Assembly: GCF_008801815.1 (NCBI RefSeq)
Contig: NZ_VZOX01000012.1
Source of the DNA: Edwardsiella anguillarum
GTDB lineage: Bacteria; Pseudomonadota; Gammaproteobacteria; Enterobacterales; Enterobacteriaceae
Strand: one strand, 5' to 3'
DNA length: 64,000 nucleotides
A program made the position numbers and the translations under genes. Positions 1-8,062 of this stretch are shown one piece after another (within the stretch, counting starts at the first letter, position 1; each line of letters begins with the position of its first letter). The notes under the pieces are model-generated. The model searched no databases. It saw nothing but the letters and a program-made list of their open reading frames with translations, and was not told the DNA's origin.

Positions 1-235
1 CCAACTCCCCCAGCAGCAGCCCCCCATAGTGCAGCGGTGCCTGCAGAGGGCTGGGCAGGACCAGGGCCGCCAGCTGCGGCAGCGCCGGCAGCGCCGCCAT
101 CAGCGCCAGCGCATTGCGGATCAGGGCCCCGCCGAGCATCGCGCTATTGAATAGGGGCATGATCAGCATGATGCCCAGCGGGCGCATCATGGCGATGCCC
201 AATAGCGGCCACCAGTGGTTCAGCTCTGCCATCAT
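1..235 (-). CDS. esaT: T3SS export-gate protein EsaT (SctT/SsaT family), partial
   Basis: N-terminal 78 residues of an inner-membrane T3SS export-gate subunit; the rest lies beyond the left edge. The visible part begins MMAELNHWWPLLGIAMMRPL and carries hydrophobic segments and an IRNALALMAALPALP stretch, as at the start of SsaT/SctT (FliR-like) proteins. Family knowledge: SctT joins SctR and SctS in the helical export gate inside the basal body. Its ATG overlaps the esaS stop by one base (TGATG), so the two are translationally coupled. The expected next gene, esaU, would lie outside the window. Start choice between two adjacent ATGs (235 or 232) is uncertain. Confidence 0.9.
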   Translation of the reverse strand, partial: MMAELNHWWPLLGIAMMRPLGIMLIMPLFNSAMLGGALIRNALALMAALPALPQLAALVLPSPLQAPLHYGGLLLGEL

Positions 236-504
236 CAGCCCCCCATCTGCGCGATCAGATCCATCGCTCTCCCGGCATAGCTAAACAGCGCGCTGCCCAT
301 CCAGTGGTAGGTCAGCGCCAGCGTAACGCTGGCGGCCACCAGCTTAATGGCGAAAGAGACCGTCTGATCCTGGATCTGCGTCAGCGCCTGCACCAGCCCC
401 ACCAGCACGCCGACCAACGATGCGACCAGCACCACCGGGAGAGAGAGGATCAGAACCAGCCATAGCAGCTCACTGGCCAACTGCACGAGCTGTGCTTTTC
501 CCAT
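235..504 (-). CDS. esaS: T3SS export-gate protein EsaS (SctS/FliQ family)
   Basis: Small 89-residue inner-membrane subunit of the T3SS export gate. Two long hydrophobic hairpin helices (about residues 12-40 and 50-75) are separated by the family motif LTQIQDQT, matching SsaS/FliQ in length and pattern. It sits 15 bases after esaR and overlaps esaT by one base, in the usual R-S-T order. In Salmonella SPI-2 these genes follow ssaQ on the same strand; here the R-S-T block is on the opposite strand, upstream of esaM. Probably shares the esaR promoter. Confidence 0.95.
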   Translation of the reverse strand: MGKAQLVQLASELLWLVLILSLPVVLVASLVGVLVGLVQALTQIQDQTVSFAIKLVAASVTLALTYHWMGSALFSYAGRAMDLIAQMGG

Positions 505-519
505 AGCGCCTCCCGGGCC

Positions 520-1167
520 TTAGCGGTACGAAAGCAACAGCTGGCCCAGTAGCTTGTCCCAGCCGCCGACCAGAATAAAGACCAGCAGCTTGAACGGCAT
601 GGAGATCGTCATCGGCGACACCATCATCATCCCCATGGCCAGCAGGATATTGGAGACGATGAGATCGATGGCGATAAAGGGCAAAAACAGCAGTAGGCCT
701 ATCTGGAACGCCTCCACCAGCTGACTGACGGCAAACGCCGGCATCAGTAATAGCAGCGAGTCATCGCTGATCTGGTCTCGAACGGAGGCAGGCCAGCTCT
801 TGGTTGCCACCTGGCGAAAGAAGTGCAGCTGCGTCGCGGAGGTGTGCTGGCGCAGAAACTGACGGTATGGGTCGAGCGTATTGTCGGACAGCCGCGACAG
901 CAGCGTTGTCTGCGCCTCCACAGGCGCATCGGCCAGCCGCGCCTGCACGGCGGTACCGACCGGCGTCATGATGAACAGCGTCAGGATCAGCGCTAGACCG
1001 TAAAGCGCAATATTCGGGGGGATCTGCTGTATTCCCAGCGCATTACGTAGCAGGGCAAACACAACGGACAGCTTTAAAAACGAGGTCCCCATTACGATCA
1101 GCAGCGGTAGCAGCGAGAGGGTAACCAGAAGCGCGATCAGTTCCGCCGGTTGTTCTGTCAGAGACAT
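520..1167 (-). CDS. esaR: T3SS export-gate protein EsaR (SctR/FliP family)
   Basis: Inner-membrane core subunit of the T3SS export gate, 215 residues, the same length as SsaR. Family signatures are visible: LPLLIVMGTSFLKLSVVFALLRNALGIQQIPPN near residues 20-52, a soluble middle part, and a C-terminal block with LLMPAFAVSQLVEAFQIG, LPFIAIDLIVSNILLAMGMMM and PMTISMPFKLLVF. The start is an ATG preceded by AGAGGAGAA. First gene of a minus-strand esaRST unit divergent from esaM; the 179-base gap between them carries a 7-4-7 regulatory box that could serve either direction. Confidence 0.95.
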   Translation of the reverse strand: MSLTEQPAELIALLVTLSLLPLLIVMGTSFLKLSVVFALLRNALGIQQIPPNIALYGLALILTLFIMTPVGTAVQARLADAPVEAQTTLLSRLSDNTLDPYRQFLRQHTSATQLHFFRQVATKSWPASVRDQISDDSLLLLMPAFAVSQLVEAFQIGLLLFLPFIAIDLIVSNILLAMGMMMVSPMTISMPFKLLVFILVGGWDKLLGQLLLSYR

Positions 1168-1270
1168 GATGGGTTCTCCTCTAGGATCTGCCGACAGTGT
1201 TCCCCACTTCCGCCCCGACGCCCATCGGGTAAAGACCTGACCTGCATGGAAAACCCAGGGCTAACGCGAC

Positions 1271-1288
1271 ATCAGGTATTCACCCTAT
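1271..1288. promoter_or_regulatory. 7-4-7 regulatory box A, esaR/esaM intergenic region
   Basis: ATCAGGT-ATTC-ACCCTAT, a near-palindrome of two 7-base arms and a 4-base spacer, 58 bases before esaM and in the shared esaR/esaM promoter region. The same box appears before escC, esaB and esrC. A role as the binding site of the T3SS response regulator EsrB is inferred; I recall a 7-4-7 pseudopalindrome being reported for EsrB. This copy is the weakest (CCCTAT for CCCGAT). Confidence 0.6.
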
Positions 1289-1346
1289 GCCTTACTGAAT
1301 ACGGCTCCGCCATCATGAGGGCGCATCACGATCGCGGAGGATATTC

Positions 1347-1727
1347 ATGGACCTACAGTGGCAACGGCAAACCGAACTTTGGCTACGCCTGATGGGCGCC
1401 GCCCCTCAGCCGCCGGCGATCAGCCTGACCCTGGGCCGGGATCGCGACCGTATTTTTCTGGAGCAGGATCAAGGGCGGGCGCGCCTAACGCTGGCGCGCA
1501 GCCTACCGGTGCCGCAGCGGCAGCCGACGCTGCTGCGCCTGCTGCAGCTCTTACAGCCCGAGGCCGGCGGCGGGATCCCGCTGCGAGCCTGGCTGGCGGG
1601 CGATGCGCTGTGGATTTCAGCGGCGGCGCCGCCTGACAGCGGCGCCGAGCAGTGGCGCGAGCTGGCGCGCCGTCAACGGCGCCTGCTCGATCGCGTGATG
1701 GAGAATCCCCATGAAAACGGTCAATAG
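1347..1727 (+). CDS. esaM: T3SS secretion-switch protein EsaM (SsaM-like)
   Basis: Protein of 126 residues related to SsaM (about 122). The C-terminal stretch AEQWRELARRQRRLLDRV corresponds to the SsaM ending AELWLRLHHRQIKFLES. Family knowledge: SsaM works with SsaL and SpiC (here EsaL and EsaB) to order secretion of translocators before effectors. The start at 1347 has a GGAGG site eight bases upstream. The 3' end overlaps esaV by 17 bases. Note that its partner esaL lies about 18 kb away, whereas in SPI-2 ssaL directly precedes ssaM. Confidence 0.85.
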   Translation: MDLQWQRQTELWLRLMGAAPQPPAISLTLGRDRDRIFLEQDQGRARLTLARSLPVPQRQPTLLRLLQLLQPEAGGGIPLRAWLAGDALWISAAAPPDSGAEQWRELARRQRRLLDRVMENPHENGQ

Positions 1728-3768
1728 CTGGCTACACAAGATCACCGCGCGCCAAGACATCATTCTGGCGGCCATGTTGTTACTGGCCGTTTTCATGATG
1801 ATCATTCCCCTGCCGACGCCCCTGATAGACATCTTGATCGCCATCAACCTCACGCTATCGATCACCCTGCTGATGATGGCGGTCTACATCCGGGAACCCA
1901 TGGAGTTCTCCGCCTTTCCCTCCGTTTTGCTCATCACGACGCTGTATCGTCTGGCGCTGACCATCAGCACCAGCCGCCTTATTCTGCTGCAGCACGATGC
2001 CGGCGAGATCGTCTATACGTTTGGCAACTTTGCCGTGGGGGGCAACCTGGCCGTCGGCCTCATCGTGTTCGCCATCATTACCGTCGTGCAGTTTATCGTG
2101 ATTACCAAAGGCTCTGAGCGCGTGGCCGAGGTCAGCGCCCGCTTCTCCCTCGACGCGATGCCGGGCAAGCAGATGAGCATCGACGGCGATATGCGCGCCG
2201 GGATTATCGATGCGACAGAGGCCCGCCGCCAGCGGGCCCTGGTTCAGAAAGAGAGCCAGCTCTATGGCGCGATGGATGGCGCGATGAAGTTTGTCAAAGG
2301 GGACGCCATCGCCTCGATCATCGTCATACTGGTCAATATCGTCGGGGGAATCTGCGTCGGCGTGTTTATGCATGAGATGAGCGCGGGCGATGCGGCGGCG
2401 ACCTACGCCATCCTGTCCGTCGGCGATGGCCTGATTGCCCAGATCCCGGCGCTGCTCATTTCGATCGCCGCCGGGATCATCGTCACCCGGGTCCCGGGGG
2501 AAAGCCGGCGTAACCTTGCCAGTGAGCTCACCGAGCAGATCCTGCGCCAGCGTCAGGCGCTGTGGATCGTTGCCGCGGTGCTGGCCCTGTTTGCCGCCCT
2601 GCCCGGCTTCCCTACCCTGATCTTTATCGGCCTTGGCGCGGGAGTGGCCGCCATCGCCTACGCGCTGAGACGCAAAGAGCGGCAGCGCTCCCCGCTCGCC
2701 GCCGGCCAAACCGCAGATCCGCGCGACGAGAGCGGACAGGAGGGCGTGCCGCTGCTCATCGGCGCAACGCCGCTCGCGCTGCGCCTGCCCGCCGCACTGG
2801 CCCGCGATCCCTCCCTCGCCCAGGCGCTGGCCACGCTGCGGGCGGAGAAGCTGGAGCAGGCGGGTCTGCCGCTGCCGGAGATTCAGATCCAGACAGATAA
2901 CGGCCTGGGCCCGGATCAGTTTACCCTGCTGCTGTATCAGGAGCCGGTGCTCTCGATGACCCTTCCTCACCTTGCCCTGCTCGATCTCGCCGCGCCCGCG
3001 CTGCGCCAGGTCGACCACCGGGAGACGCTCCCCTTCGGCGGGATCACGCTGCAGTGGCTCTCTCTGGAGCAGGCCGAAGGCAGCGCCGCCATCGGCCTGC
3101 ACCGCTATCAGGGCAATGACCGGATTGCCTATCTCGTCTCATTGGCACTGGATCGCTACGGCGCCGAGTTCATCGGTGTCCAGGAAGCCCGCTATCTCAT
3201 GGATCAGATGGAGCAGCGCTACGGCGAACTGGTCAAAGAGCTGCAGCGCCAGCTGCCGGTCGCACGGGTCGCCGATGTTCTGCAGCGCCTGGTCGCGGAG
3301 AGCGTCTCCATCCGCGATCTGCGCGCCGTCTTTGAAGCGCTGGTCGAATGGGCGCCGCGGGAAAAGGATCCCGTGATGCTGGCCGAATATGCCCGACTGG
3401 CCCTACGCCGCCACATTATCGGGCGCCAGCGCCACGGCCAGCCCTGGGTCAAGGCCTGGCTTATCGGTAGCCGGATTGAACAGATGGTGCGCGAGTCTGT
3501 CCGCCAGACCTCTGCGGGCTCCTACTCCGCGCTCTCGCAGCAGGAGAATCAGGCGATTCTGGCCGAGATCCACGCGGCGCTGGAGCGCAGCGGCGCCGTC
3601 AATACGGCCATCGTAACCGCGATCGATATCCGTCGATTTATCCGTAAGCTGATCGAGCGTGAGCTGTTCACCACCGCCGTACTCTCGTTTCAGGAGCTGG
3701 ACGATGAGGCGGAACTCAAGGTATTAGGGCACATTGAGCTGATAGGAGACACCCATGCGGCTGCCTGA
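1711..3768 (+). CDS. esaV: T3SS major export-gate protein EsaV (SctV/FlhA family)
   Basis: Large inner-membrane export-gate protein of 685 residues, as for SsaV/InvA. Residues about 15-320 hold seven or eight membrane segments; the cytoplasmic loop has the family blocks MPGKQMSIDGDMRAG (about 150-164) and MDGAMKFVKGDA (about 189-200). The C-terminal half is the soluble ring domain that docks chaperone-substrate complexes, including VLQRLVAESVSIRDLRAVFEAL. It starts inside esaM and ends 14 bases inside esaN, so M-V-N are translationally coupled. Confidence 0.97.
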   Translation: MKTVNSWLHKITARQDIILAAMLLLAVFMMIIPLPTPLIDILIAINLTLSITLLMMAVYIREPMEFSAFPSVLLITTLYRLALTISTSRLILLQHDAGEIVYTFGNFAVGGNLAVGLIVFAIITVVQFIVITKGSERVAEVSARFSLDAMPGKQMSIDGDMRAGIIDATEARRQRALVQKESQLYGAMDGAMKFVKGDAIASIIVILVNIVGGICVGVFMHEMSAGDAAATYAILSVGDGLIAQIPALLISIAAGIIVTRVPGESRRNLASELTEQILRQRQALWIVAAVLALFAALPGFPTLIFIGLGAGVAAIAYALRRKERQRSPLAAGQTADPRDESGQEGVPLLIGATPLALRLPAALARDPSLAQALATLRAEKLEQAGLPLPEIQIQTDNGLGPDQFTLLLYQEPVLSMTLPHLALLDLAAPALRQVDHRETLPFGGITLQWLSLEQAEGSAAIGLHRYQGNDRIAYLVSLALDRYGAEFIGVQEARYLMDQMEQRYGELVKELQRQLPVARVADVLQRLVAESVSIRDLRAVFEALVEWAPREKDPVMLAEYARLALRRHIIGRQRHGQPWVKAWLIGSRIEQMVRESVRQTSAGSYSALSQQENQAILAEIHAALERSGAVNTAIVTAIDIRRFIRKLIERELFTTAVLSFQELDDEAELKVLGHIELIGDTHAAA

Positions 3769-5071
3769 CACTCAGAAGATCCTCGACCTGCTCGGCAGCC
3801 CCACCCTGCCGTCGGTGACGGGAGAGCGCCTGGAGGGGCGTCTGCTCACCGTCGGCGCGACATTATTACGCGCCCATCTGCCCGGGGTCGGGCTTGGCGA
3901 ACAGTGCACCCTGCCCGACGGCGGCCCGGCCGAGGTGGTCGCGATCGAGGGGGATCAGGCGCTGCTCTCGCCCTACCAGCCGCCGCTGGGCCTCGCCAAC
4001 GGCATGCTGGTGACCCCCAGCGGTGCGCAGGCCCGCATCGGCGTCGGCGAGGCGCTGCTGGGGCGGGTCATCGATGCGCTGGGGCAACCGGCGGACGGGA
4101 AACCGCCGCCGCAGGCCACGCAGTGGCGATCGCTGGAGAGCCCCGCGCCAGATCCCCTGCAGCGGGCCCCTATCGATACCCTGCTGCCGATGGGCGTTCG
4201 CGCCATCGATGCCGCGCTCAGCGTCGGCGTCGGCCAGCGCCTGGGCATCTTCTCTCCGGCCGGCTGCGGCAAGAGCACCCTGCTCGGCATGCTGGCCGCC
4301 AATAGCCAGGCCGAGGTCGTCATCTTGGCGCTGATCGGGGAGCGGGGACGCGAGGTGCGGGAGTTTATCGAACAGATCATGTCCCCCGAACTGCGCGCCC
4401 GGAGCGTTGTCATCCTGGCGACCTCGGATCGGCCGGCGTTGGAGCGGATCAAGGCCGCCGATACCGCGACCGTCATCGCCGAATACTTTCGCGATCGCGG
4501 ACACCACGTACTGCTGTTGGTCGATTCGCTGACCCGCTACGCGCGCGCGATCCGTGAAATCGCGCTGGCCGCCGGCGAGCCGACGGTCAGCGGCGGCTAT
4601 CCCCCCAGCCTCTACGCCCGCCTGCCCCGGCTGCTGGAGCGGGCAGGCCCCGCCGCCTGCGGCAGCATTACGGCGTTCTATACCGTACTGGTAGAGCAAA
4701 AGAGCGACCCGCTGGCCGAAGAGGTCCGCTCGCTGCTGGACGGGCATATCGTGCTCTCACGCCGCCTGGCCGAAGCCAGCCACTATCCCGCCATTGATAT
4801 TCTGGCCAGCGTCAGCCGAGTGATGTCGCAGGTCGTTACGCCACAGCACCGCCAGGCGGCCAACCGCCTGCGCCACCTCCTGGCGACCTGGCAGGAGATC
4901 GCGCTGCTGGTGCGGGTGGGCGAATACCGCCCGGGGCAGGATGCCGACGCGGATGACGCGATGGCCCGCCGGGAGGCCATCGCCACTCTACTGTGCCAGA
5001 AAACCGATGAACGCTGCCCGCTGGCCGCCACCCTCAGCGCGCTGTACAGCGCAGTAGGCCAGCCATGCTGA
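3755..5071 (+). CDS. esaN: T3SS ATPase EsaN (SctN family)
   Basis: Cytoplasmic hexameric ATPase that strips chaperones and unfolds substrates at the base of the export apparatus; 438 residues, close to SsaN. Walker A is PAGCGKST near residue 169 (Cys where many homologues have Val), the catalytic-glutamate region is LIGERGREVREF near 194, and Walker B is HVLLLVDSLTRYARA near 252. The alternative start further downstream is unlikely because the N-terminal beta-barrel would be lost. Overlaps esaV by 14 bases and esaO by 7 bases. Confidence 0.97.
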   Translation: MRLPDTQKILDLLGSPTLPSVTGERLEGRLLTVGATLLRAHLPGVGLGEQCTLPDGGPAEVVAIEGDQALLSPYQPPLGLANGMLVTPSGAQARIGVGEALLGRVIDALGQPADGKPPPQATQWRSLESPAPDPLQRAPIDTLLPMGVRAIDAALSVGVGQRLGIFSPAGCGKSTLLGMLAANSQAEVVILALIGERGREVREFIEQIMSPELRARSVVILATSDRPALERIKAADTATVIAEYFRDRGHHVLLLVDSLTRYARAIREIALAAGEPTVSGGYPPSLYARLPRLLERAGPAACGSITAFYTVLVEQKSDPLAEEVRSLLDGHIVLSRRLAEASHYPAIDILASVSRVMSQVVTPQHRQAANRLRHLLATWQEIALLVRVGEYRPGQDADADDAMARREAIATLLCQKTDERCPLAATLSALYSAVGQPC

Positions 5072-5433
5072 CGCAGCTACGCGATATCAAGCGGCTACGC
5101 GAACGCGGCCTGCGCAGCACGCTGGCCCAGCTGGCCGATGAGGCTGACAGCGTACGGCGGCGACAGCAGCAGCTCCAGACGCGGCTATCCGCGCTGCAGA
5201 TCCGCTGGCGCACCCTGAATCAGCAGACGGGCTGCCTGGATCATTTGGCGCTGGGACGCCTGCGCAGCGCCCAGTCGGCCATGGAGAGCGAATCGCAGCG
5301 GCTGCGCCATGAGCTGGACACGCTGGCCGCGGAGCAGGGACGCATCAGCCAGCTGCGCGGTGAACACGAAACGCAGCTGCGCCTCAACCTGCGCGAACAG
5401 GAAAAATTGAAACTGCTGGAGGAGAGCGAATGA
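5065..5433 (+). CDS. esaO: T3SS ATPase stalk protein EsaO (SctO/SsaO family)
   Basis: Short, charged 122-residue protein that is almost entirely predicted helical coiled coil, rich in Arg, Gln, Glu and Leu, with no membrane segment. Length and position directly after the ATPase gene match SsaO/YscO (FliJ-like), which form the central stalk linking the ATPase hexamer to SctV. Primary sequence in this family is poorly conserved, so the call rests on position and coiled-coil character. It overlaps both esaN (7 bases) and esaP (4 bases, ATGA). Confidence 0.85.
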   Translation: MLTQLRDIKRLRERGLRSTLAQLADEADSVRRRQQQLQTRLSALQIRWRTLNQQTGCLDHLALGRLRSAQSAMESESQRLRHELDTLAAEQGRISQLRGEHETQLRLNLREQEKLKLLEESE

Positions 5434-5903
5434 TTACGCCGTCTTATGGGCCCACTTCCGGCCACGCCCCGGCCACGGATCGCGACGGACGCCGCCCCCG
5501 GCGCGACGCCGACGCCGATCGTGACGCCGAGCGTTTCCGTCAGCTGCTGGCGCCGCCAGCGCCCCTCCCCGAGCCTCACCGCGCCGCCGACGATGCGACG
5601 CCTCCGGACACGCCAGGGCATCGCGCGCCGGGCGGCGGCATCCTGCCGGCGCTCCCGCGCCCCACGCCCCTGCCGCTGTCCGCGGAGGGGCTGCAGCTGC
5701 GGGCAGCCAGCGGTCCGCTCGCCGGACTGATGGTGACGGCGGGATGGCACGGCGGACGGCTGATACTGCGCCTGTCTGCCCCCTCCGGCGCCCTGCGCGA
5801 TCGTCTGGCGCAGACCGGCGATACGCTCGGCGCCACGCTCTCTGACCTGCTGGGGATCCCCGTAACCGTGGAGACAGCCTATGAACCTTGCCGCCCCCTT
5901 TAG
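5430..5903 (+). CDS. esaP: T3SS needle-length/substrate-switch protein EsaP (SctP/SsaP-like)
   Basis: Protein of 157 residues with a disordered, Pro/Asp/Arg-rich N-terminal half and a folded C-terminal part (about 80-150, with LPLSAEGLQLRAASG and WHGGRLILRLSAPS). That layout and the position between SctO and SctQ genes match SsaP (about 124 residues), the ruler and specificity-switch protein. The unstructured half is compositionally biased and probably variable between species. Overlaps esaO by 4 bases and esaQ by 23 bases. Assigned by synteny more than by sequence. Confidence 0.75.
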   Translation: MITPSYGPTSGHAPATDRDGRRPRRDADADRDAERFRQLLAPPAPLPEPHRAADDATPPDTPGHRAPGGGILPALPRPTPLPLSAEGLQLRAASGPLAGLMVTAGWHGGRLILRLSAPSGALRDRLAQTGDTLGATLSDLLGIPVTVETAYEPCRPL

Positions 5904-6795
5904 CAGTGAGTCGTTGTTCTTTCTCAGCCGCCTCGACGCCAGCGCTGAGATAAACGGCCTGCGGATCCAGGCCGATCAACACCGCCCCTCGGGATCGGGG
6001 CTGCGCCTGGAGAGCCGCTGTGACGATCTCGCCATCGCGCTGTGGGTCGGCGCGGAGTGGAGTCGCTGGCTGGCGCCGCAGCTGGCGGCCCCCTCCCTGG
6101 CGCAAATTGAGCCCGATCTCCACCCGGCGGTTGCGGGCTGGCTGCTTTCACCGCTGAATGCGTGGCTACAAGCGGCGTCGCTGCCCGAATTGGCCTCGCC
6201 AACCCTGCATCAGGCCGAGGCGCCAGAGCGCTGCTGGCGCCTCACCTTTACCCGCGCCGACGCCCGCCTGTCGCTCTATATTACGCAGATCGCTCCCGGC
6301 CTCTTGACGCGCTGGCTGGCGGCGCTAGCGCCGCCAGCGCAGCGGGAGCATACGCTGCCGTTAGTCCTCGGCTGGTGCTGGCTCTCGGCGGAAGAGGCGG
6401 CCAAGATCGCCCCCGGAGATGCGCTGCCGCTGCAGGGGATGGCTCCCCAGCCCGACTGCTTCTGGCTCGCCTCCCCCGATAGCCCCGAGCAGCTACGCCT
6501 CCACGACGCAGAGAGCGGCGTCGTCGTACGGGCAACGCTGCCCACGGTCGCGCTCACGGCCGCCGACGAACTCTGCCTCCTGGCCGAGGCCGGCCGCGTC
6601 AGCCTCAAGGCGGAGAGCCTGGGAGAGTGGGCGCCCGGCCTAGAGACACCGCTCAACGCCTGTGCCTACCCGCGCCTGCAGCTCTCCCTGCGGGGCATCC
6701 CATGGGCGGAAGGAACGCTACTGCGGCTAGACGATGGCTGGGCCGTGCGGATCACCCGTCGGATATCGGCCGTCCCCGATGCGCGGGAAGGATAG
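5881..6795 (+). CDS. esaQ: T3SS cytoplasmic ring (C-ring) protein EsaQ (SctQ/SsaQ family)
   Basis: Sorting-platform protein of 304 residues, near SsaQ (322). The C-terminal ~60 residues (TPLNACAYPRLQLSLRGIPWAEGTLLRLDDGW) resemble a surface-presentation-of-antigens (SPOA) domain; the upstream half is the weakly conserved SctQ N-terminal region. SctQ homologues often make a short C-terminal product from an internal start; an in-frame ATG at 6439 would give 118 residues, but its purine-rich AGGGG abuts the ATG, so this is only a possibility. Last gene of the esaMVNOPQ unit. Confidence 0.9.
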   Translation: MNLAAPFSSESLFFLSRLDASAEINGLRIQADQHRPSGSGLRLESRCDDLAIALWVGAEWSRWLAPQLAAPSLAQIEPDLHPAVAGWLLSPLNAWLQAASLPELASPTLHQAEAPERCWRLTFTRADARLSLYITQIAPGLLTRWLAALAPPAQREHTLPLVLGWCWLSAEEAAKIAPGDALPLQGMAPQPDCFWLASPDSPEQLRLHDAESGVVVRATLPTVALTAADELCLLAEAGRVSLKAESLGEWAPGLETPLNACAYPRLQLSLRGIPWAEGTLLRLDDGWAVRITRRISAVPDAREG

Positions 6796-6855
6796 CCCCG
6801 GCGCGGACGACGCACAGGGGGAGCGGCGCCCCGGCGCCCGCGCAAACCATCGAGC

Positions 6856-6877
6856 GCCGCCGGCGCAGGCCGGCGGC
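6856..6877 (+). other. Perfect GC-rich stem-loop after esaQ
   Basis: A 9-base perfect stem (GCCGCCGGC / GCCGGCGGC) with a GCAG loop, 60 bases after the esaQ stop and 43 bases before box B. No U-tract follows, so it is not a clear intrinsic terminator; it may stabilise the esaQ mRNA end or limit read-through into escC. Confidence 0.4.
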
Positions 6878-6919
6878 ACGGCCCACCTCAGCCCCATCCT
6901 AGAGTAAAACAAACGTAAA

Positions 6920-6937
6920 TTCAGGTAATTACCCGAT
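6920..6937. promoter_or_regulatory. 7-4-7 regulatory box B, upstream of escC-eseE operon
   Basis: TTCAGGT-AATT-ACCCGAT, a strong copy of the box. A -10-like GATAAT begins at 6961, about 32 bases after the box centre, which would place the box near -44 and leave a leader of about 115 bases before escC. Inferred binding site for EsrB or an equivalent activator of the translocator operon. Confidence 0.7.
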
Positions 6938-7088
6938 ATCTCCCGCACGAAATCAGCGCAGATAATACGTTGACGCAAAAGAGCCCGACCCCGACGACCA
7001 AACAGCAAACGTTATGCAACTTCTCGAAAGTTCGCCCGTTAACGGCGTTCTAGCATCACCTTATCGGTAGCCAATAGGAGGTTTCACT

Positions 7089-7436
7089 ATGAGCCAACAC
7101 GCCATTCATCCCCTTTTGCAACTGATGCAAGACCTACAGCGGCGTCAGCGCAAACTTGGCGAACAGATCGACGCCTTTCACGCGTTACAGCAAGAGATCG
7201 CCGCGCTCCATGAACGCGCGCCCCGCGACCCACAGGCCCGCCAGCGGCTTGAGCGATTCAGTCACGCGATGCGCGAAGAGATAGCCCCGCTGCGTCAGCA
7301 GCTCGACAGCAGCATCAGCCGTCTGCAAACGCACTTTTCCGCCCTTGGCGCCACCCTGAGACAGGGCGCTGGCCAGGCGCCGTCACGCCCCGGCGGCGCC
7401 GGTCACTCCCCGGCGATCGGGCATGACTTCATCTAA
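7089..7436 (+). CDS. escC: T3SS chaperone EscC (SseA-like) for EseB and EseD
   Basis: Small basic, helical/coiled-coil protein of 115 residues directly upstream of eseB, the place of sseA in Salmonella, whose product (108 residues) chaperones SseB and SseD. EscC was described in Edwardsiella as the chaperone of EseB and EseD, which fits. Composition is Gln/Arg/Leu-rich over residues 8-95 with a disordered Gly/Pro tail. The start follows AATAGGAGG with good spacing. First gene of the escC-eseB-escA-eseC-eseD-eseE operon under box B. Confidence 0.85.
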   Translation: MSQHAIHPLLQLMQDLQRRQRKLGEQIDAFHALQQEIAALHERAPRDPQARQRLERFSHAMREEIAPLRQQLDSSISRLQTHFSALGATLRQGAGQAPSRPGGAGHSPAIGHDFI

Positions 7437-7461
7437 CGCCATCCCATCAGAGGAGAGCACT

Positions 7462-8052
7462 ATGTCCATCAATATCGACAGCCAAGGTGGTGTAACCCAC
7501 ATCGGCGCCAACGGTTACGACCTGGATCGTATGGCGAGTCAGGGCGATAGCATCATGTCCGAAGGAATCAGCGTGCTGTACCAGTTCATGACGCTATTCA
7601 CCGATCTGGCGCAGGGAAAATATGACCAGATGAAGGCCAAGGCCGACCGGGCCAGAAACTCCCAGCAGGTGGCCAATCAGATCGATGCCATCATCGCCAA
7701 GTTCAAAAAAGCGGGCGATACCGGCGATCTTCCGCCCGATGTGCTCAAGTATCTGCGCGATCACAACATCAATATCACGGTACAAGACGACGGTAAAAAC
7801 GCCACCAGCGACATCGACAGCTACCTGAAAAGCATCGGCCACCCTGATGGTAAGGGGCTGGACAAGGGGGAGCTTGACGTAATTAAGGGCGCGCTGGAGA
7901 CCGACTCGGGGCGCAGCTCCGACTTCGTCACCCAGGCTCAGCTGCAGATCCAGAAGACCATGCAGTCCTATAACGTCTGCGTCAGCCTCATCAACAGTAT
8001 GCAGACGCTGCTGGCCGAGATGAACAAAGCCATCGCCCAGAATATCCGCTAA
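7462..8052 (+). CDS. eseB: T3SS translocon filament protein EseB (SseB/EspA family)
   Basis: Secreted translocon protein of 196 residues, near the published EseB size. It has no signal peptide and ends in an amphipathic helix (AQLQIQKTMQSYNVCVSLINSMQTLLAEMNKAI), the coiled-coil polymerisation region of SseB/EspA filaments. The start at 7462 is chosen because AGAGGAGAG precedes it and MSINIDSQGG matches the family N-terminus; a longer start at 7423 would overlap escC. Family knowledge: it forms a surface filament with EseC/EseD at its tip. Followed by escA after 10 bases. Confidence 0.93.
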   Translation: MSINIDSQGGVTHIGANGYDLDRMASQGDSIMSEGISVLYQFMTLFTDLAQGKYDQMKAKADRARNSQQVANQIDAIIAKFKKAGDTGDLPPDVLKYLRDHNINITVQDDGKNATSDIDSYLKSIGHPDGKGLDKGELDVIKGALETDSGRSSDFVTQAQLQIQKTMQSYNVCVSLINSMQTLLAEMNKAIAQNIR

Positions 8053-8062
8053 GGAGGCCACG

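Noticed and set aside
1150..1392. 80-codon plus-strand frame in the esaR/esaM gap
   Set aside because: It overlaps the esaR start and the regulatory box, has no family resemblance, and lies out of frame with esaM.
1855..3102. 415-codon minus-strand frame opposite esaV
   Set aside because: High-GC shadow of a certain gene; Gly/Arg/Gln-rich with no domain. The same holds for long antisense frames opposite esaN, esaP, tnaA, apeJ and cdiA.
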